Of a stretch of DNA of 64,000 nucleotides, positions 36,401 to 47,212 are shown piece by piece. Position 1 is the first letter of the stretch. Every line of letters starts with the position of its first letter. The stretch is from Salvelinus alpinus. Taxonomy: Eukaryota > Chordata > Actinopteri > Salmoniformes > Salmonidae. The translations under genes were made by a program, and so were the position numbers. The notes under the pieces are model-generated. The model had not been told where the DNA came from. It did not search any database and was given only the letters and a program-made list of their open reading frames with translations. The stretch is taken from positions 31,754,124 to 31,818,123 of the forward strand of contig NC_092096.1 in the NCBI RefSeq assembly GCF_045679555.1, in the 5' to 3' direction.

Positions 36401-37023
36401 ACCTCTGCCCCCCCTCAAAAGATGGAAGTCACACCATCTCCTATGACAGCTGTGTGGATGATATCTACAACCCCTCTGTATTTGTGGTGGTCGGGAAGCA
36501 CCAGGTTTACCCAGAGTACCTTATTCAGTACAGGGAAGGGTCCAGGCCTGGGACCTATGTTCCACCACCTAACTTTGTCCAAAACCAGAGCCACCACAAC
36601 ATGTACTGGCAACTTATTCCAGTCATGCTACACTCACAAGCCACCCCTGTGCTGCCCAACAATGCAAGGTTCAGATCTCCTTGCCCAACAGGACCTGCCT
36701 TTTCCCAGCCCACACTCAGTACCCAGCCACTATTTTCACATTACTCAAACCCACCCAGGCCTCCCTCCAATCCCTCTGTTTCAAACCCTTCAAGACAGAG
36801 AACCCCCAGACCTATCTTGACACATGCTTCTGCACAGTTTGGCTCCCTTAACTCCTTGACACATCCATCGTTTCAGCCAGGCCTGATGACTTACGTCCCT
36901 CATCCACTACCCTGGGTCGGCTCTATGACCTCCATACCACGCGCACCTCCACCCAAGACAAGATCACAGTTTGCTAAAATGAAAGCAAAAAGTAAATCTA
37001 CGGCATCACTAGATAATCTATAA
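30491..37023 (+). CDS. Short PARP12-like paralogue without WWE domains
   Basis: Seven exons, 595 aa: 30491-30762, 31033-31168, 34945-35216, 35373-35460, 35573-35703, 35937-36085, 36284-37023. All have GT/AG and matching phases. The N-terminus parallels the first PARP gene ('[20 protein letters not shown]', 'HVCERYIRGTCAAEVDCDRSH'). The finger exon then splices directly to the linker exon ('LPSHWDKSSVPETGFK'), so the last CCCH finger and both WWE domains are absent. The catalytic domain is complete: 'QLFHGTD', 'GSYFSKD', 'VYPEYLIQY' (H-Y-I). A Pro/Ser-rich tail of about 150 residues lacks the minisatellite. The chosen ATG aligns with the neighbour's start; an upstream in-frame ATG at 30452 would add 13 residues. 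Head-to-tail tandem duplicate of 12933-29705. Confidence 0.88.
31183..32696 (+). mobile_element. Tc1-like element, full length but decayed
   Basis: Inverted ends 'gcattcagaaagtattcaga' and 'aatactttctgaatgcactg', 1.5 kb. The plus strand holds the N-terminal helix-turn-helix region ('ELRGRIVLRHKSGEGYQNIS', 31578) and, in another frame, the catalytic part ('[17 protein letters not shown]', 32074). Stops and frameshifts separate them. It inserted just inside intron 2 of the second PARP gene, 15 bp after the exon end. Confidence 0.92.
32875..34809. mobile_element. Long solo-LTR-like element, 1.9 kb
   Basis: Starts TGTCGTG and ends CATGACA, a short inverted pair in TG...CA form. It is flanked by the 4-bp direct repeat 'atgt' (32871-32874 and 34810-34813). 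No protein-coding potential. The 1935-bp length is long for an LTR, so an unrecognised non-autonomous LTR element is possible. It lies in intron 2 of the second PARP gene. Confidence 0.55.
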
Positions 37024-37082
37024 TCCTTGGTAGTCTATTTTTATAAAAAATGTATTTAGAGGGAAATGACCTTTTATGTGTA

Positions 37083-37088
37083 AATAAA
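37083..37088 (+). terminator. Poly-A signal of the second PARP12-like gene
   Basis: AATAAA in 'gtgtaaataaattg', 60 bases after the stop codon, just ahead of a SINE. Confidence 0.55.
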
Positions 37089-37121
37089 TTGTATTTATGG
37101 ATTTTATTTTGAAATGTGTCC

Positions 37122-37266
37122 TTTTTAGCTCAGTTGGTAGAGCATGGTGCTTGTAATGCCATGGTAGTGGGTTTGATTCTCGGGACCACCCATACGTAAA
37201 GGGAATGCACGCATGACATTAAGTCACTTTGGATAAAAGCGTCTGCTAAATGGCATTTATTATATA
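37122..37266 (+). mobile_element. tRNA-derived SINE (salmonid HpaI-like)
   Basis: The 5' part reads like a tRNA: A box 'tagctcagttggtagagca', then a B-box-like 'gggtttgattctcggg'. The tail 'aaaagcgtctgctaaatggc' is typical of salmonid SINEs. It lies directly downstream of the second PARP gene. Confidence 0.85.
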
Positions 37267-37612
37267 ATGTGTAGTTCAGACAGTGTTGACAAAAGAATCA
37301 GAATTGGGCTGCCTGTTTAAATGCTGTCATAGTAGTTTCTGAATGCACCACTGCATAAAATAAAATGTAAATGTTTTTTCTACTTTTTAAGGCGTTTGCT
37401 TCCCCCTTGTGGTGATGTTGCTGAATTGCACCCTACTTATTCTACATTTCTCCTCACATCTAGTCAAACATCCAGTCAATTACTTTCTATTGGTCATTGA
37501 GTATATTTAGTTGAAAACACAAATCCAACTACTTTACAAAATGTGTCAGCAGACCATAAGTCCCAGAGTGAAGGAAACGTGCTCATCATATTCCTTGTTA
37601 CTAGTTGAACAT

Positions 37613-37780
37613 CACAGGAGGCTGATGAGGGGAGGACGGCTCATAATAATGGCCGAAACAGAGCAAATGGAATGTCATCAAACCCCTGGAAACCATGTGT
37701 TTGATATCATTCCACCAATTCCGCTCCAGTCATTACCACAAGCCCGTTCTCCCCAATTAAGATGCCATCAACCTCCTGTG
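37613..37780. mobile_element. hAT-type MITE with perfect 8-bp target duplication
   Basis: 168 bp with ends CACAGGAGG and CCTCCTGTG, flanked on both sides by 'ttgaacat' (37605-37612 and 37781-37788). The 8-bp duplication and CA-initial inverted ends indicate hAT mobilisation. No coding capacity. Related copy at 10536-10694. Confidence 0.88.
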
Positions 37781-37869
37781 TTGAACATCATTCTTGTTTG
37801 TTGCAAGGGTTTAACACACCAACTATGCATATTTGACATGAAAATTGAATTATCATTCAGAAACACTAC

Positions 37870-40800
37870 AAATTGTCAACAGGTTGAATTTTGACCGGCA
37901 AATTGTTTAACTCCTGCACTCTAGATGATGTGATAGTAGCAGATGTGTCAGAAGTAGTGCTCGATGTGGAGTGGTGAGACCCAGAGAGTGTGGAAGAGTC
38001 TGTGTAAGTGGGGGAGTATGATGAGTGAGAAAGTGTGTGGTAAGGTGTGCTCAATGAGGTTGAAGGGAATAGGTACTGCTGGCAGAGAGAGTGCGAGTAG
38101 CTCTTTCTGAGAGGCTGTGACCCTGAGAGGGTGTGTCAGTTGAACGGAAAGTATGCAAGAAGTGGTGCTGGCAGGGGTAGTGAGTGTGCAAAAGGGATTG
38201 CTGGAGCGAGTGAGTGTGCGAGTGTGGGCAGTGCCAGGGCTAATGAGTGTGTGAGAGGGGGCACTGGCTGAGGGAGTGAGTGTGCAAGAGGAGGCACTGA
38301 CTGAAGGAGTGAGTGTGCAAGAGGGGGCACTGGCTGAAGGAGTGAGTGTGTGAGAGGGAGCACTGGGTGAGGGAGTGAGTGTGTGAGAGGGAGCACTGGG
38401 TGAGGGAGTGAGTGTGCGAGAGGGGGCACTGGCTGAAGGAGTGAGTGTGCGAGAGGGGATGCTGGGTGGCCAAGTGGGTGTATAAAATGGGGTACTGGCT
38501 GTACGAGAGGGGGTACTGGCTGGGGGAGGGAGTGTAAGAGAGGGGGTACTGGCTGGGGTAGTGAATGTATAAGAGAGGCTGCTGGGTGGGGTAGTGGGTG
38601 TATGAGAGGGGGTGCTGGTTTGGGTAATGAGTTTATGAGGGAGTTTGCAGAATAAGGGAGTTTAAGACCAATTAGCTTGGCCTAGGGTGGTATCCAACAA
38701 CTGAGAACTTGAGGCTGGCTTCATGAGGACTGCAGACTGACTGAATCCCAATGGAGTTCGGGCAGGTTTTGGGAGACGTGAAGGGGGAAGAGAATCGGTT
38801 GGATTAGAGAAAGTGGTGGCAGCTTGAGATGGACTCAAAGTGTAGCAGCAGCTGCTGCTTGAATCCGGTTGGATGTTGGGTATTGGACTATGTAAGTGGA
38901 TTGGATAGAGACAGTTTTGGGTGGAGCTGGAGCCGAAGAGGACCAGTGCATGACGCTATCATCATATTTGATGAGGAACTCGGGGGAACACCTGGTTCGT
39001 TTTAAACACCACATATATGGATGGGTCCAGGACATTTTCCACACAGCTGTCATAGAAAGTGGGGGTTCCCTCGCCTTTTGGAGGTGGAGGTACGATGGAG
39101 GTACGAGTTCCCTCGTGTGTAGTCACCAACAACCACCCGACAACAAACATGGACCTCACTCCTGAGTGGCTGCTGTAGCTGTGTGAGTACTTGGCATCCC
39201 TGGCAAAGTAACTCCCTAAAACAAACAGAGAAGATCATCAGTAAAACAAAATGACTGACTATAATGAGATCATGACTGCTTCTAAAATCTGACTACACTT
39301 CTGACAGATGGTTAACATGAGGTACCTTCGCCGTACACAGTTCCGTTGGTTCCACACAGCCTCCAGTCGAAGTTATCTCTGCAAATGGAGTCTACGTGTT
39401 TTGGGTCCGTTCCGTGGAAGAGATGTAGCTCCTTGCTCTTTTAACCTCCATTGTTTTTTTTTCACCAAATCTCTTTTCCTAAAGAAACAGGGAGGAAAAC
39501 AGCTGCTTCCCCATAATCTTGTTCAAGCCAGAGTTTACTTAGCATTTTGGAAGTAACACGCTAGGATTGTGTGTGAGAGTTGATGTAAACATACCACTGG
39601 AAGACTTCCCAGAGGTCCCTGTTTTGGACCCTCTCGATGCTGGTGATTTGGACGCACCTCATGGTCTTGTTGAAAAGTTCCTGGACCTTCTGATAGCCCT
39701 TGTCAGAACTCAGAAGAGTGACTGTCTGCAGGAGGGGAAAACAAAATGGTTGTCACAGCTGAAACAAAAAATTTAAAACTAACCTTCCTATAAGCCTAAG
39801 CAGAATAACCACATGTAAACAAGTGACCTTGTATCCAATATCAGGCATGGCAGACCAATTCTGAGAGGGGTTGCATGGTCTATTTGTCCTGAGGATAAAT
39901 ATAAAAGAGAACATGACAGTCAACACTAAGAAAATAAGTAGCTCAGTTGAATACCTTTAGTTTTTTTGCGCCATGTCTGTAATTACAAGAATAACTATTT
40001 GAAACATGTCTGTTGCAAATTAAACATATTTTGCACAAGAGTGTTGTGTGTTACCTCTGAAACTCAGCTCATAAGACTGCTGGCCTGCAGTGAACTTCAC
40101 CACAGCACTTTGATCCTCCTGGTACCTTTTCTCAAGGTCTTCACTGGTGACGGACGACAGTCTCTGTTTGTGATTTATAGGAAAAAAACTCAAATTCAAG
40201 GGGAACAACAGTTTACTCTATATTGTCCTCGTAACACGTCAGCCTGTTTGAGTGTTTCACACCACTTACAATGGATGCGTACTGGACCCATTTGCCGTAC
40301 TCGTCCTCCCAGAACCACGCCCACTCTGTGGTCAGGACGTACATTGGCTCGGTCACAGAGGTGGATGGAAGGTGAACTTCACTGAATCCGTGGCTCATGA
40401 CTTCAAAATGTACACACTTGGATCCCTCACTGTGAAGCCATAAGAAAATGTAAATGGTAAAGCAATCAATCCCCATGACCAATTCCCATTACAAGAATGT
40501 ACTTCATTCACACTGCAAAATATTTGTATCTAGTTTAATATGACATAACATACCGCACCTTTGTATCTTAGAATGGTCACAGAAGTCTCTCTAGATTGCT
40601 TCGTTTTTCTGGCAGGGCAAACGAAGTCTGACCGTTCTTCACTTCCCAATTGTAGGGCCTTTTATAGTGGATGCTCCAGCATTAATCTGAACAGACATTA
40701 GGTTTATATAACAGACGTTACATTTATGTAACAGTCTGTCATGAGAGACTTGTGTTAGCCAGAAGGACAACAGAATATCCTGCCATGGCCTCCATTCACA

Positions 40801-41116
40801 AAATTGATGCTAGGCTTCTAGTGTTGCTTTGAAAGGTTTATCAAATGAAGCACAACATAGTGCATTATTGTTGTCCTATGAGGAGGATATGGTATTGTGT
40901 ATCTACTGACAATCTTTAGATCTAGATAAACTCATATTCAGCCAGCTATCCTGGATTCTGTCGGAGTAAGAAAAGGGGCAAAAAGTTCCCCTGATCTCAG
41001 GTGTTCTGCCAAAGAAAACGTGGGAATGTTAAACATCCCAGCAACGCTCTCCCTCTTAAAATTGACCTCCTTGTTTGCAGTGCCCCTTGACAAAGAACAG
41101 CCAGATCTCATTCCTC
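37870..41116 (-). pseudogene. Inverted, decayed copy of the first PARP12-like gene (exons 4-12)
   Basis: Minus-strand matches to the first PARP gene occur in the right order: fourth finger half (41068-41116), WWE exons (about 40553-40680, 40266-40432, 40055-40165), a truncated next exon (39957-39977), linker (39826-39900), catalytic exons (39594-39726, 39327-39478) and the last exon with tail (39225 down to 37870). The catalytic exon is frameshifted several times: 'VRSMFV' in one frame, 'PPPPKGEGTPTFYDSCVENV' in a second, 'SPEFLIKYDDSVMHW' in a third. Exons 1-3 are missing. Even the end of the tail ('[17 protein letters not shown]') is kept. Non-functional; a segmental inverted duplicate. Confidence 0.88.
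38120..38640 (-). repeat. 33-bp minisatellite of the PARP pseudogene tail
   Basis: Degenerate copies of the 33-bp unit of the first PARP gene (minus-strand unit like 'ccctctcgcacactcactcc'). There are about 16 copies against about 45 in the live gene. It shows the repeat existed before, or was carried by, the inverted duplication. Confidence 0.85.
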
Positions 41117-41229
41117 ACTGTCAACAAACAACTGATGTGTCATAAAAGAAATGCACCATCCTCCCCAATGTTAATATTTTCAATCGACCCTCCCCTTGTA
41201 CTGCAAAAAGAAGTGAACACCCTCTCCCC

Positions 41230-42724
41230 TTATAAACTCAGCAAAAAAAGAAATGTCCCTTTTTCAGGACCCTGTCTTTCAAAGATAATTCGTAAAAATC
41301 CAAATAACTAAACAGATCTTCATTGTAAAGGGTTTTAACACTGTTTCCCATGCTTGTTCAATGAACCATAAACAATTAATAAACCTGCACCTGTGGAACG
41401 GTCGTTAAGACACTAACAGCTTACAGACAGTAGGCAATTAAGGTCACAGTTATGAAAACTTAGGACACTAAAAAGGCCTTTCTACTGACTCTGAAAAACA
41501 CCAAAATAAAGATGTCCAGGGTACCTGCTCATCTGCGTGAACGTGCCTTAGGCATGCTCCAAGGAGGCATGAGGACTGCAGATGTGGCCAGTGCAATAAA
41601 TTGCAATGTCCGTACTGTGAGACGCCGAAGACAGCGCTACAGGAGACAGGATGGCAGCTGATCGTCCTTGCAGTGGCAGAACACGTGTAACAACACCTGC
41701 ACAGGATCGGTACATCCGAACATCACACCTGCGGGACAGGTACAGGATGGCAACAACAACTGCCCGAGTTACACCAGGAACGCACAATCCCTCCATCAGT
41801 GCTCAGACTGTCCGCAATAGGCTGAGAAAGGCTGGACTGAGGGCTTGTAGGCCTGTAGTAAGGCAGGTCCTCACCAGACATCACCGGCAACAACGTCACC
41901 TATGGGTACAAACCCACCGTCGCTGGACCAGATAGGACTGGCAAAAAGTGTTCTTCGCTAATGAGTCGCGGTTTTGTCTCACCAGGGGTGATGGTCGGAT
42001 TTGCGTTTATCGTCGAAGGAATGAGCGTTACACCGAGGCCTATACTCTGGAGTGGGATCGATTTGGAGGTGGAGGGTCCGTCATGGTCTGGGGCGGTGTG
42101 TCACAGCATCATCGGACTGAGCTTGTTGTCATTGCAGGCAATGTCAACGCTGTGCGTTACAGGGAAGACATCCTCCTCCCTCATGTGCTACCCTTCCTGC
42201 AGGCTCATCCTGACATGATCCTCCAGCATGACAATGCCAGCAGCCATACTACTCATTCTGTGCATGATTTCCTGTAAGACAGGAATGTCAGTGTTCTGCC
42301 ATGGCCAGTGAAGAGCCCGGATCTCAATCCCATTGAGCACATCTGGGACCTGTTGATCGGAGGGTGAGGGCTAGGGCCATTCCCCCCAGAAATGTCTGGG
42401 AACTTGCAGGTGCCTTGGTGGAAGAGTAGGGTAACATCTCACAGCAAGAACTGGCAAATCTGGTGCAGTCCATGAGGAGGAGATGCACTGCAGTACTTTA
42501 ATGCAGCTGGTGGCCACACCAGAAACTGACTGTTACTTTTGATCTTGACCCCCCCTTTGTTCATGGACACATTGTTGCATTTCTGTTAGTCACATGTCTG
42601 TGGAACTTGTTCAGTTTATGTCTCAGTTGTTGAATCTTATGTTCATACAAATATTTACACGTTAAGTTTGCTGAAAATAAACGCAGTTGACAGTGAGAGG
42701 ACATTTCTTTTTTTGCTGAGATAT
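41230..42724 (+). mobile_element. Tc1-like element with broken transposase
   Basis: Inverted ends 'actcagcaaaaaaagaaatg' and 'catttctttttttgctgag'. The transposase runs from about 41522 to 42430 on the plus strand: 'VRNRLRKAGLRACRPVV', then a TAG near 41935, then 'VFFANESRFCLTRGDG', 'MVWGGVSQHHRTELV' and 'LQHDNASSHTTH' (second Asp), a TAA in 'HDFL*' near 42275, and a catalytic '[12 protein letters not shown]' block. Two stops mean it is inactive. Confidence 0.92.
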
Positions 42725-42756
42725 AAATACAGTTAATGTCAGAAGTTTACATACAC

Positions 42757-43091
42757 TGAAACGGCTGTCGTCGGAATGAGACCCAAGCGCAGCGTGGAAA
42801 GTGTTCATGATTTAATGTTTAAAAAAAACACTCAAACAAAATTACAAAAGGTGAAAACGAACGCGCCCAGTTCTGTCAGGAAAAAACACTAAACAGAAAA
42901 CAACATCCCACAAAACCCAAATGGAAAATGACAACTTATATATGATCCCCAATTAGAGACAAAGATAGACAGCTGCCTCTGATTGGGAACCACACTAACA
43001 TAGAAATAAGGAAACTAGAATGCCCACCCTAGTCACACCCTGACCTAACCAAAATAGAGAATAAAAACCTTTCTATGGCCAGGGCGTGACA
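42757..43091 (-). mobile_element. Short solo-LTR-like insertion
   Basis: 335 bp, starting TGAAACGG and ending GTGACA, flanked by the 5-bp repeat 'tacac' (42752-42756 and 43092-43096). Removing it restores the Tc1 sequence 'catacacttaggttgg'. On the minus strand it starts TGTCACGCCCTGGCC and has an 'attaaatcatgaac' poly-A-like signal, so transcription would be minus. Confidence 0.75.
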
Positions 43092-43730
43092 TACACTTAG
43101 GTTGGAGTCATTAAAACTAGTTTTTCAACCACTCCACACATTTCTTGTTAACTATAGTTTTGGCAAGTCGGTTAGGACATCTACTTTGTGCATGACACAA
43201 GTAATTTATCCAACAATTGTTTACAGACAGATTATTTCACTTATAATTCACTGTATCACAATTCCAGTAGGTCAGAAGTTTACATACACTAAGTTGACTG
43301 TGCCTTTAAACAGCTAGGAAAATTCCAGAAAATGATGTCATGGCTTTAGAAGCTTCTGATAGGCTAATTGACATCATTTGAGTCAATCGGAGGTGTACCA
43401 GTGGATGTATTTCAAGGCCTACCTTCAAACTCAGTGCCTCTTTGCTTGACATCATGTGAAAATCAAAAGAAATCAGCCAAGACCCCCAAATGGTGAACCT
43501 CCACAAGTCTGGTTCATCCTTGGGAGCAATTTCCAAACGCCTGAAGGTACCACGTTCATCTTTACAAACAATAGTACGCAAGTATAAACACCATGGGACC
43601 ACGCAGCCGCCATACCGCTCAGGAAGGAGACGCGTTCTGTCTCCTAGAGATGAACGTACTTTCATGTGAAAAGTGCAAATCAATCCCAGAACAACAGCAA
43701 AGGACCTTGTGAAGATTCTGGGGGAAACAG

Positions 43731-46248
43731 TTTTTTATTGTACCTTTATTTAACCAGGTAGGCTAGTTGAGAACTTCTCATTTGCAACTGCGACCTGGCC
43801 AAGATAAAGCATAGCAATTCGACACATACAACAACACAGAGTTACACATGGAATAAACAAAACATAGTCAATAATACAGTAGAACAAAAAGAAAACAAAA
43901 AGTCTATATACAGTGAGTGCAAATGAGGTAAGATAAGGGAGTTAAGGCAATAAATAGGCCATGGTGGCGAAGTAATTACAATATAGCAATTAAAACACTG
44001 GAATGGTAGATGTGCAGAAGATGAATGTGCAAGTAGAGATACTGGGGTGCAAAGGAGCAAGATAAATAAATAAATACAGAATGGGGATGAGGTAGGTAGA
44101 TAGATGGGCTGTTTACAGATGGCCTATGTACAGGTGCAGGTAGTTTGACAGCTGGTGCTTAAAACTAGTGAGGGAGATATGAGTATCCAGCTTCAGAGAT
44201 TTTTGAGTTCGTTCCAGTCATTGGCAGCAGAGAACTGGAAGGAAAGAGAACCAAAGGAGGAATTGGCTTTGGGGGTGACCAGTGAGATATACCTGCTGGA
44301 GCGCGTGCTACGAGTGGGTGCTGCTATGGTGACCAGTGAGCTGAGATAAGGTGGGGCTTTACCTAGCAGAGACTTGTAGATAACCTGTAGCCAGTGGGTT
44401 TGGCGACGAGTATGAAGCGAGGGCCAGCCAACGAGAGAGCGTACAGGTCGCAATGGTGGGTAGTGTATGGGGCTTTGGTGACAAAACGGATGGCACTGTG
44501 ATAGACTGCATCCAGTTTGTTGAGTAGAGTGTTGGAGGCAATTTTATAGATGACATCACCGAAGTTAAGGATCGGTAGGATGGTCAGTTTTACGAGGGTA
44601 TGTTTGGTAGCATGAGTGAAGGATGTTTTGTTGTGATATAGGAAGCCAATTCTATATTTAATTTTGGATTGGAGATGCTTAATGTGAGTCTGGAAGGAGA
44701 GTTTACAGTCTAACCAGACACCTAGGTATTTGTAGTTGTCCACGTATTCTAAGTCAGAGCCGTCCAGAGTAGTGATGCTGGACGGGCGAGCAGGTACGGG
44801 CAGTGATCGGTTGAATAGCATGTATTTAGTTTTACTTGCGTTTAAGAGCAGTTGGAGGCCACGGAAGGAGAGTTGTATGGCATTGAAGCTCGTCTGGAGG
44901 TTAGTTAACACAGTGTCCAAAGAGGGGCCAGAAGTATACAGAATGGTGTCGTCTGCGTAGAGGTGTATCAGAGAATCACCAGCAGCAAGAGCGACATCAT
45001 TGATGTATACAGAGAAGAGAGTTGGCCTGAGGATTGAACCCTGTGGCACCCCCATAGAGACTGCCAGAGGTCCGGACAACAGGCCCTCCGATTTGACACA
45101 CTGAATCTGTCTGAGAAGTAGTTGGTGAACCAGGCGAGGCAATCATTTGAGAAACCAAGGCTGTCGAGTCTGCCATTAAGAATGTAGTGATTGACAGAGT
45201 CGAAAGCCTTGGCCAGGTCGATGAATACGGCTGCACAGTAATGTCTCTTATCGATGGCGGTTATGATGTCGTTTAGGACCTTGAGCGTGGCTGAGGTGCA
45301 CCCATGACCAGCTCTGAAACCAGATTGTATAGCGGAGAAGGTACGGTGGGATTCGAAATGATCGGTAATCTGTTTGTTAACTTGGCTTTCGAAGACCTTA
45401 GAAAGACAGGGTAGGATAGATATAGGTCTGTAGCAGTTTGGGTCAAGAGTGTCTCCCCCTTTGAAGAGGGGGATGACCGCGGCAGCTTTCCAATCTTTGG
45501 GAATCTCAGACGATACAAAAGAGAGGTTGAACAGGCTAGTAATAGGGGTTGCAACAATTTCGGCAGATGATTTTAGAAATAGAGGGTCCAGTTTATCTAG
45601 CCCAACTGATTTGTAGGGGTCCAGATTTTGCCGCTCTTTCAGAACATCAGCTATCTGGATTTGGGTAAAGGAGAAATGGTGGGGGCTTTGGCGGGTTGCT
45701 GTGGAGGGTGCCGGGCAGTTGATCGGGGTAGGGGTAGCTAGGTGGAAAGCATGGCCAGCCGTAGAGAAATGCTTATTGAAATTCTCAATTATAGTGGATT
45801 TATCAGTGGTGACAGTGTTTCCTAGCCTCAGAGCAGTGGGCAGCTGGGAGGAGGTGCTCTTATTCTCCATGGACTTTACAGTGTCCCAGAACTTTTTTGA
45901 GTTAGTACTACAGGATGCAAATTTCTGTTTGAAAAAGCTAGCCTTAGCTTTCCTAACTGCCTGTGTATATTTGTTCCTAACTTCCCTGAAAAGTTGCATA
46001 TCACGGGGGCTGTTCGATTCTAATGCAGAACGCCACAGGATGTTTTTGTGCTGGTCAAGGGCAGACAGGTCTGGAGTGAACCAAGGACTATATCTATTCC
46101 TAGTTCTACATTTTTTGAATGGGCATCCTTATTTAAGATGGTGAGGAAGGCACTTTTAAAGAATAGCCAGGCATCATCTACTGACGGGATGAGGTCAATG
46201 TCATTCCAGGATACCCCGGCCAGGTCGATTAGAAAGGCCTGCTCGCGG
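43731..46248 (-). mobile_element. 5'-truncated LINE with reverse transcriptase
   Basis: A 2.5-kb non-LTR retrotransposon inserted between 'gggggaaacag' and 'gtacaaaag' of the Tc1 element. Its 3' end ('taaataaaggtacaataaaa' on the minus strand) abuts the left join. No endonuclease domain is present, so it is 5'-truncated. The same 3' end recurs at 22385-22590. Confidence 0.92.
44363..45999 (-). pseudogene. LINE reverse transcriptase, frameshifted
   Basis: Two overlapping frames. The first (45999-44968) has 'YKSVGLDKLDPLFLK', 'WKAAAVIPLFKGGD', 'YRPISILPCLSKVFE', 'QSGFRAGHGCTSA' and 'AAVFIDLAKAFDSV'. The second (45142-44363) continues with 'VPQGSILRPTLFSVYIND' and the 'LYADDTILY' catalytic motif, then the thumb. 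A frameshift near 45100 separates them. Jockey/Rex-like RT by motif order; inactive. Confidence 0.9.
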
Positions 46249-47212
46249 GTACAAAAGTATCTATATCCACAGTAAAACGAGTCCTATATCAACATAACCT
46301 GAAAGGCCGCTCAGCAGGGAAGAAGCCACTGCTCTAAAACCGCCATAAAAAAGCCAGACTACGGTTTGCAACTGCACATGGGGACAAAGATCGTACTTTT
46401 TGGAGAAATGTCCTCTGGTATGATGAAACAAAAATAGAACTGTTTGGCCATAATGACCATTGTTATGTTTGGAGGAAAAAGGGGGAGGTTGCAAGCCGAA
46501 GAACACCATCCCAACCGTGAAGCACGGGGGTGGCAGCATCATGTTGTGGTGGTTCTTTGCTGCAGGAAGGCCTGGTGCACTTCACAAAATAGATGGCATA
46601 TGTGGAAGGAAAAATACGTGGATATATTGAAGCAACATCTCAAGACATCAGTCAGGAAGCTAAAGCTTGGTCGAAAATGTGTCTTCCAAATGGACAATGA
46701 CCCCAAGCATACTTCCAAAGTTGTGGCAAAATGGCTTTAGGACAACAAAATCAAGGTATTGGAGTGGCCATCACAAAGCCCTGACCTCAATCCTATAGAA
46801 CATTTGTGGGCAGAACTGAAAAAGCGTGTGCGAGCAAGGAGGCCTACAAACCTGACTCGGTTACACCAGCTCTGTCAGGAGGATTGGGCCAAAATTCACC
46901 CAACTTATTGTGGGAAGCTTGTGGAAGGCTACCCAAAACGTTTGACCCTAGTTAAACAATTTAAAGGCAATGCTACCAAATACTAATTGAGTGCATGTAA
47001 ACTTCTGACCCACTGGGAATGTGATGAAAGAAATAAAAGCTGAAATACATCATTCCCTCTACTATTATTCTGACATTTCACGTTCTTAAAATAAAGTGTT
47101 GATCCTAACTGACCTAAGACAGGGAATTGTTACTAGGATTAAATGTCAGGAATTGTGAAACTGAGTTTAAATGTATTTGGCTAAGGTGTATGTAAACTTC
47201 CGACTTGAACTG

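Larger units (their letters stand above)
42730..47212 (+). mobile_element. Composite Tc1-like element split by an LTR and a LINE
   Basis: The left end 'cagttaatgtcagaagttta' and the right end closing '...cttgaactg' with flanking TA belong to one Tc1 element. It is broken by two insertions: 42757-43091 and 43731-46248. What remains of the transposase is a helix-turn-helix part ('VNLHKSGSSLGAISKRLKVP', about 43490) and a catalytic part (46444-46986) with frameshifts. Same family as the element at 1-1383. Confidence 0.9.

Noticed and set aside
37122-37195. tRNA gene
   Set aside because: The A and B boxes belong to a SINE: the typical salmonid SINE body follows directly and the tRNA fold is degenerate.
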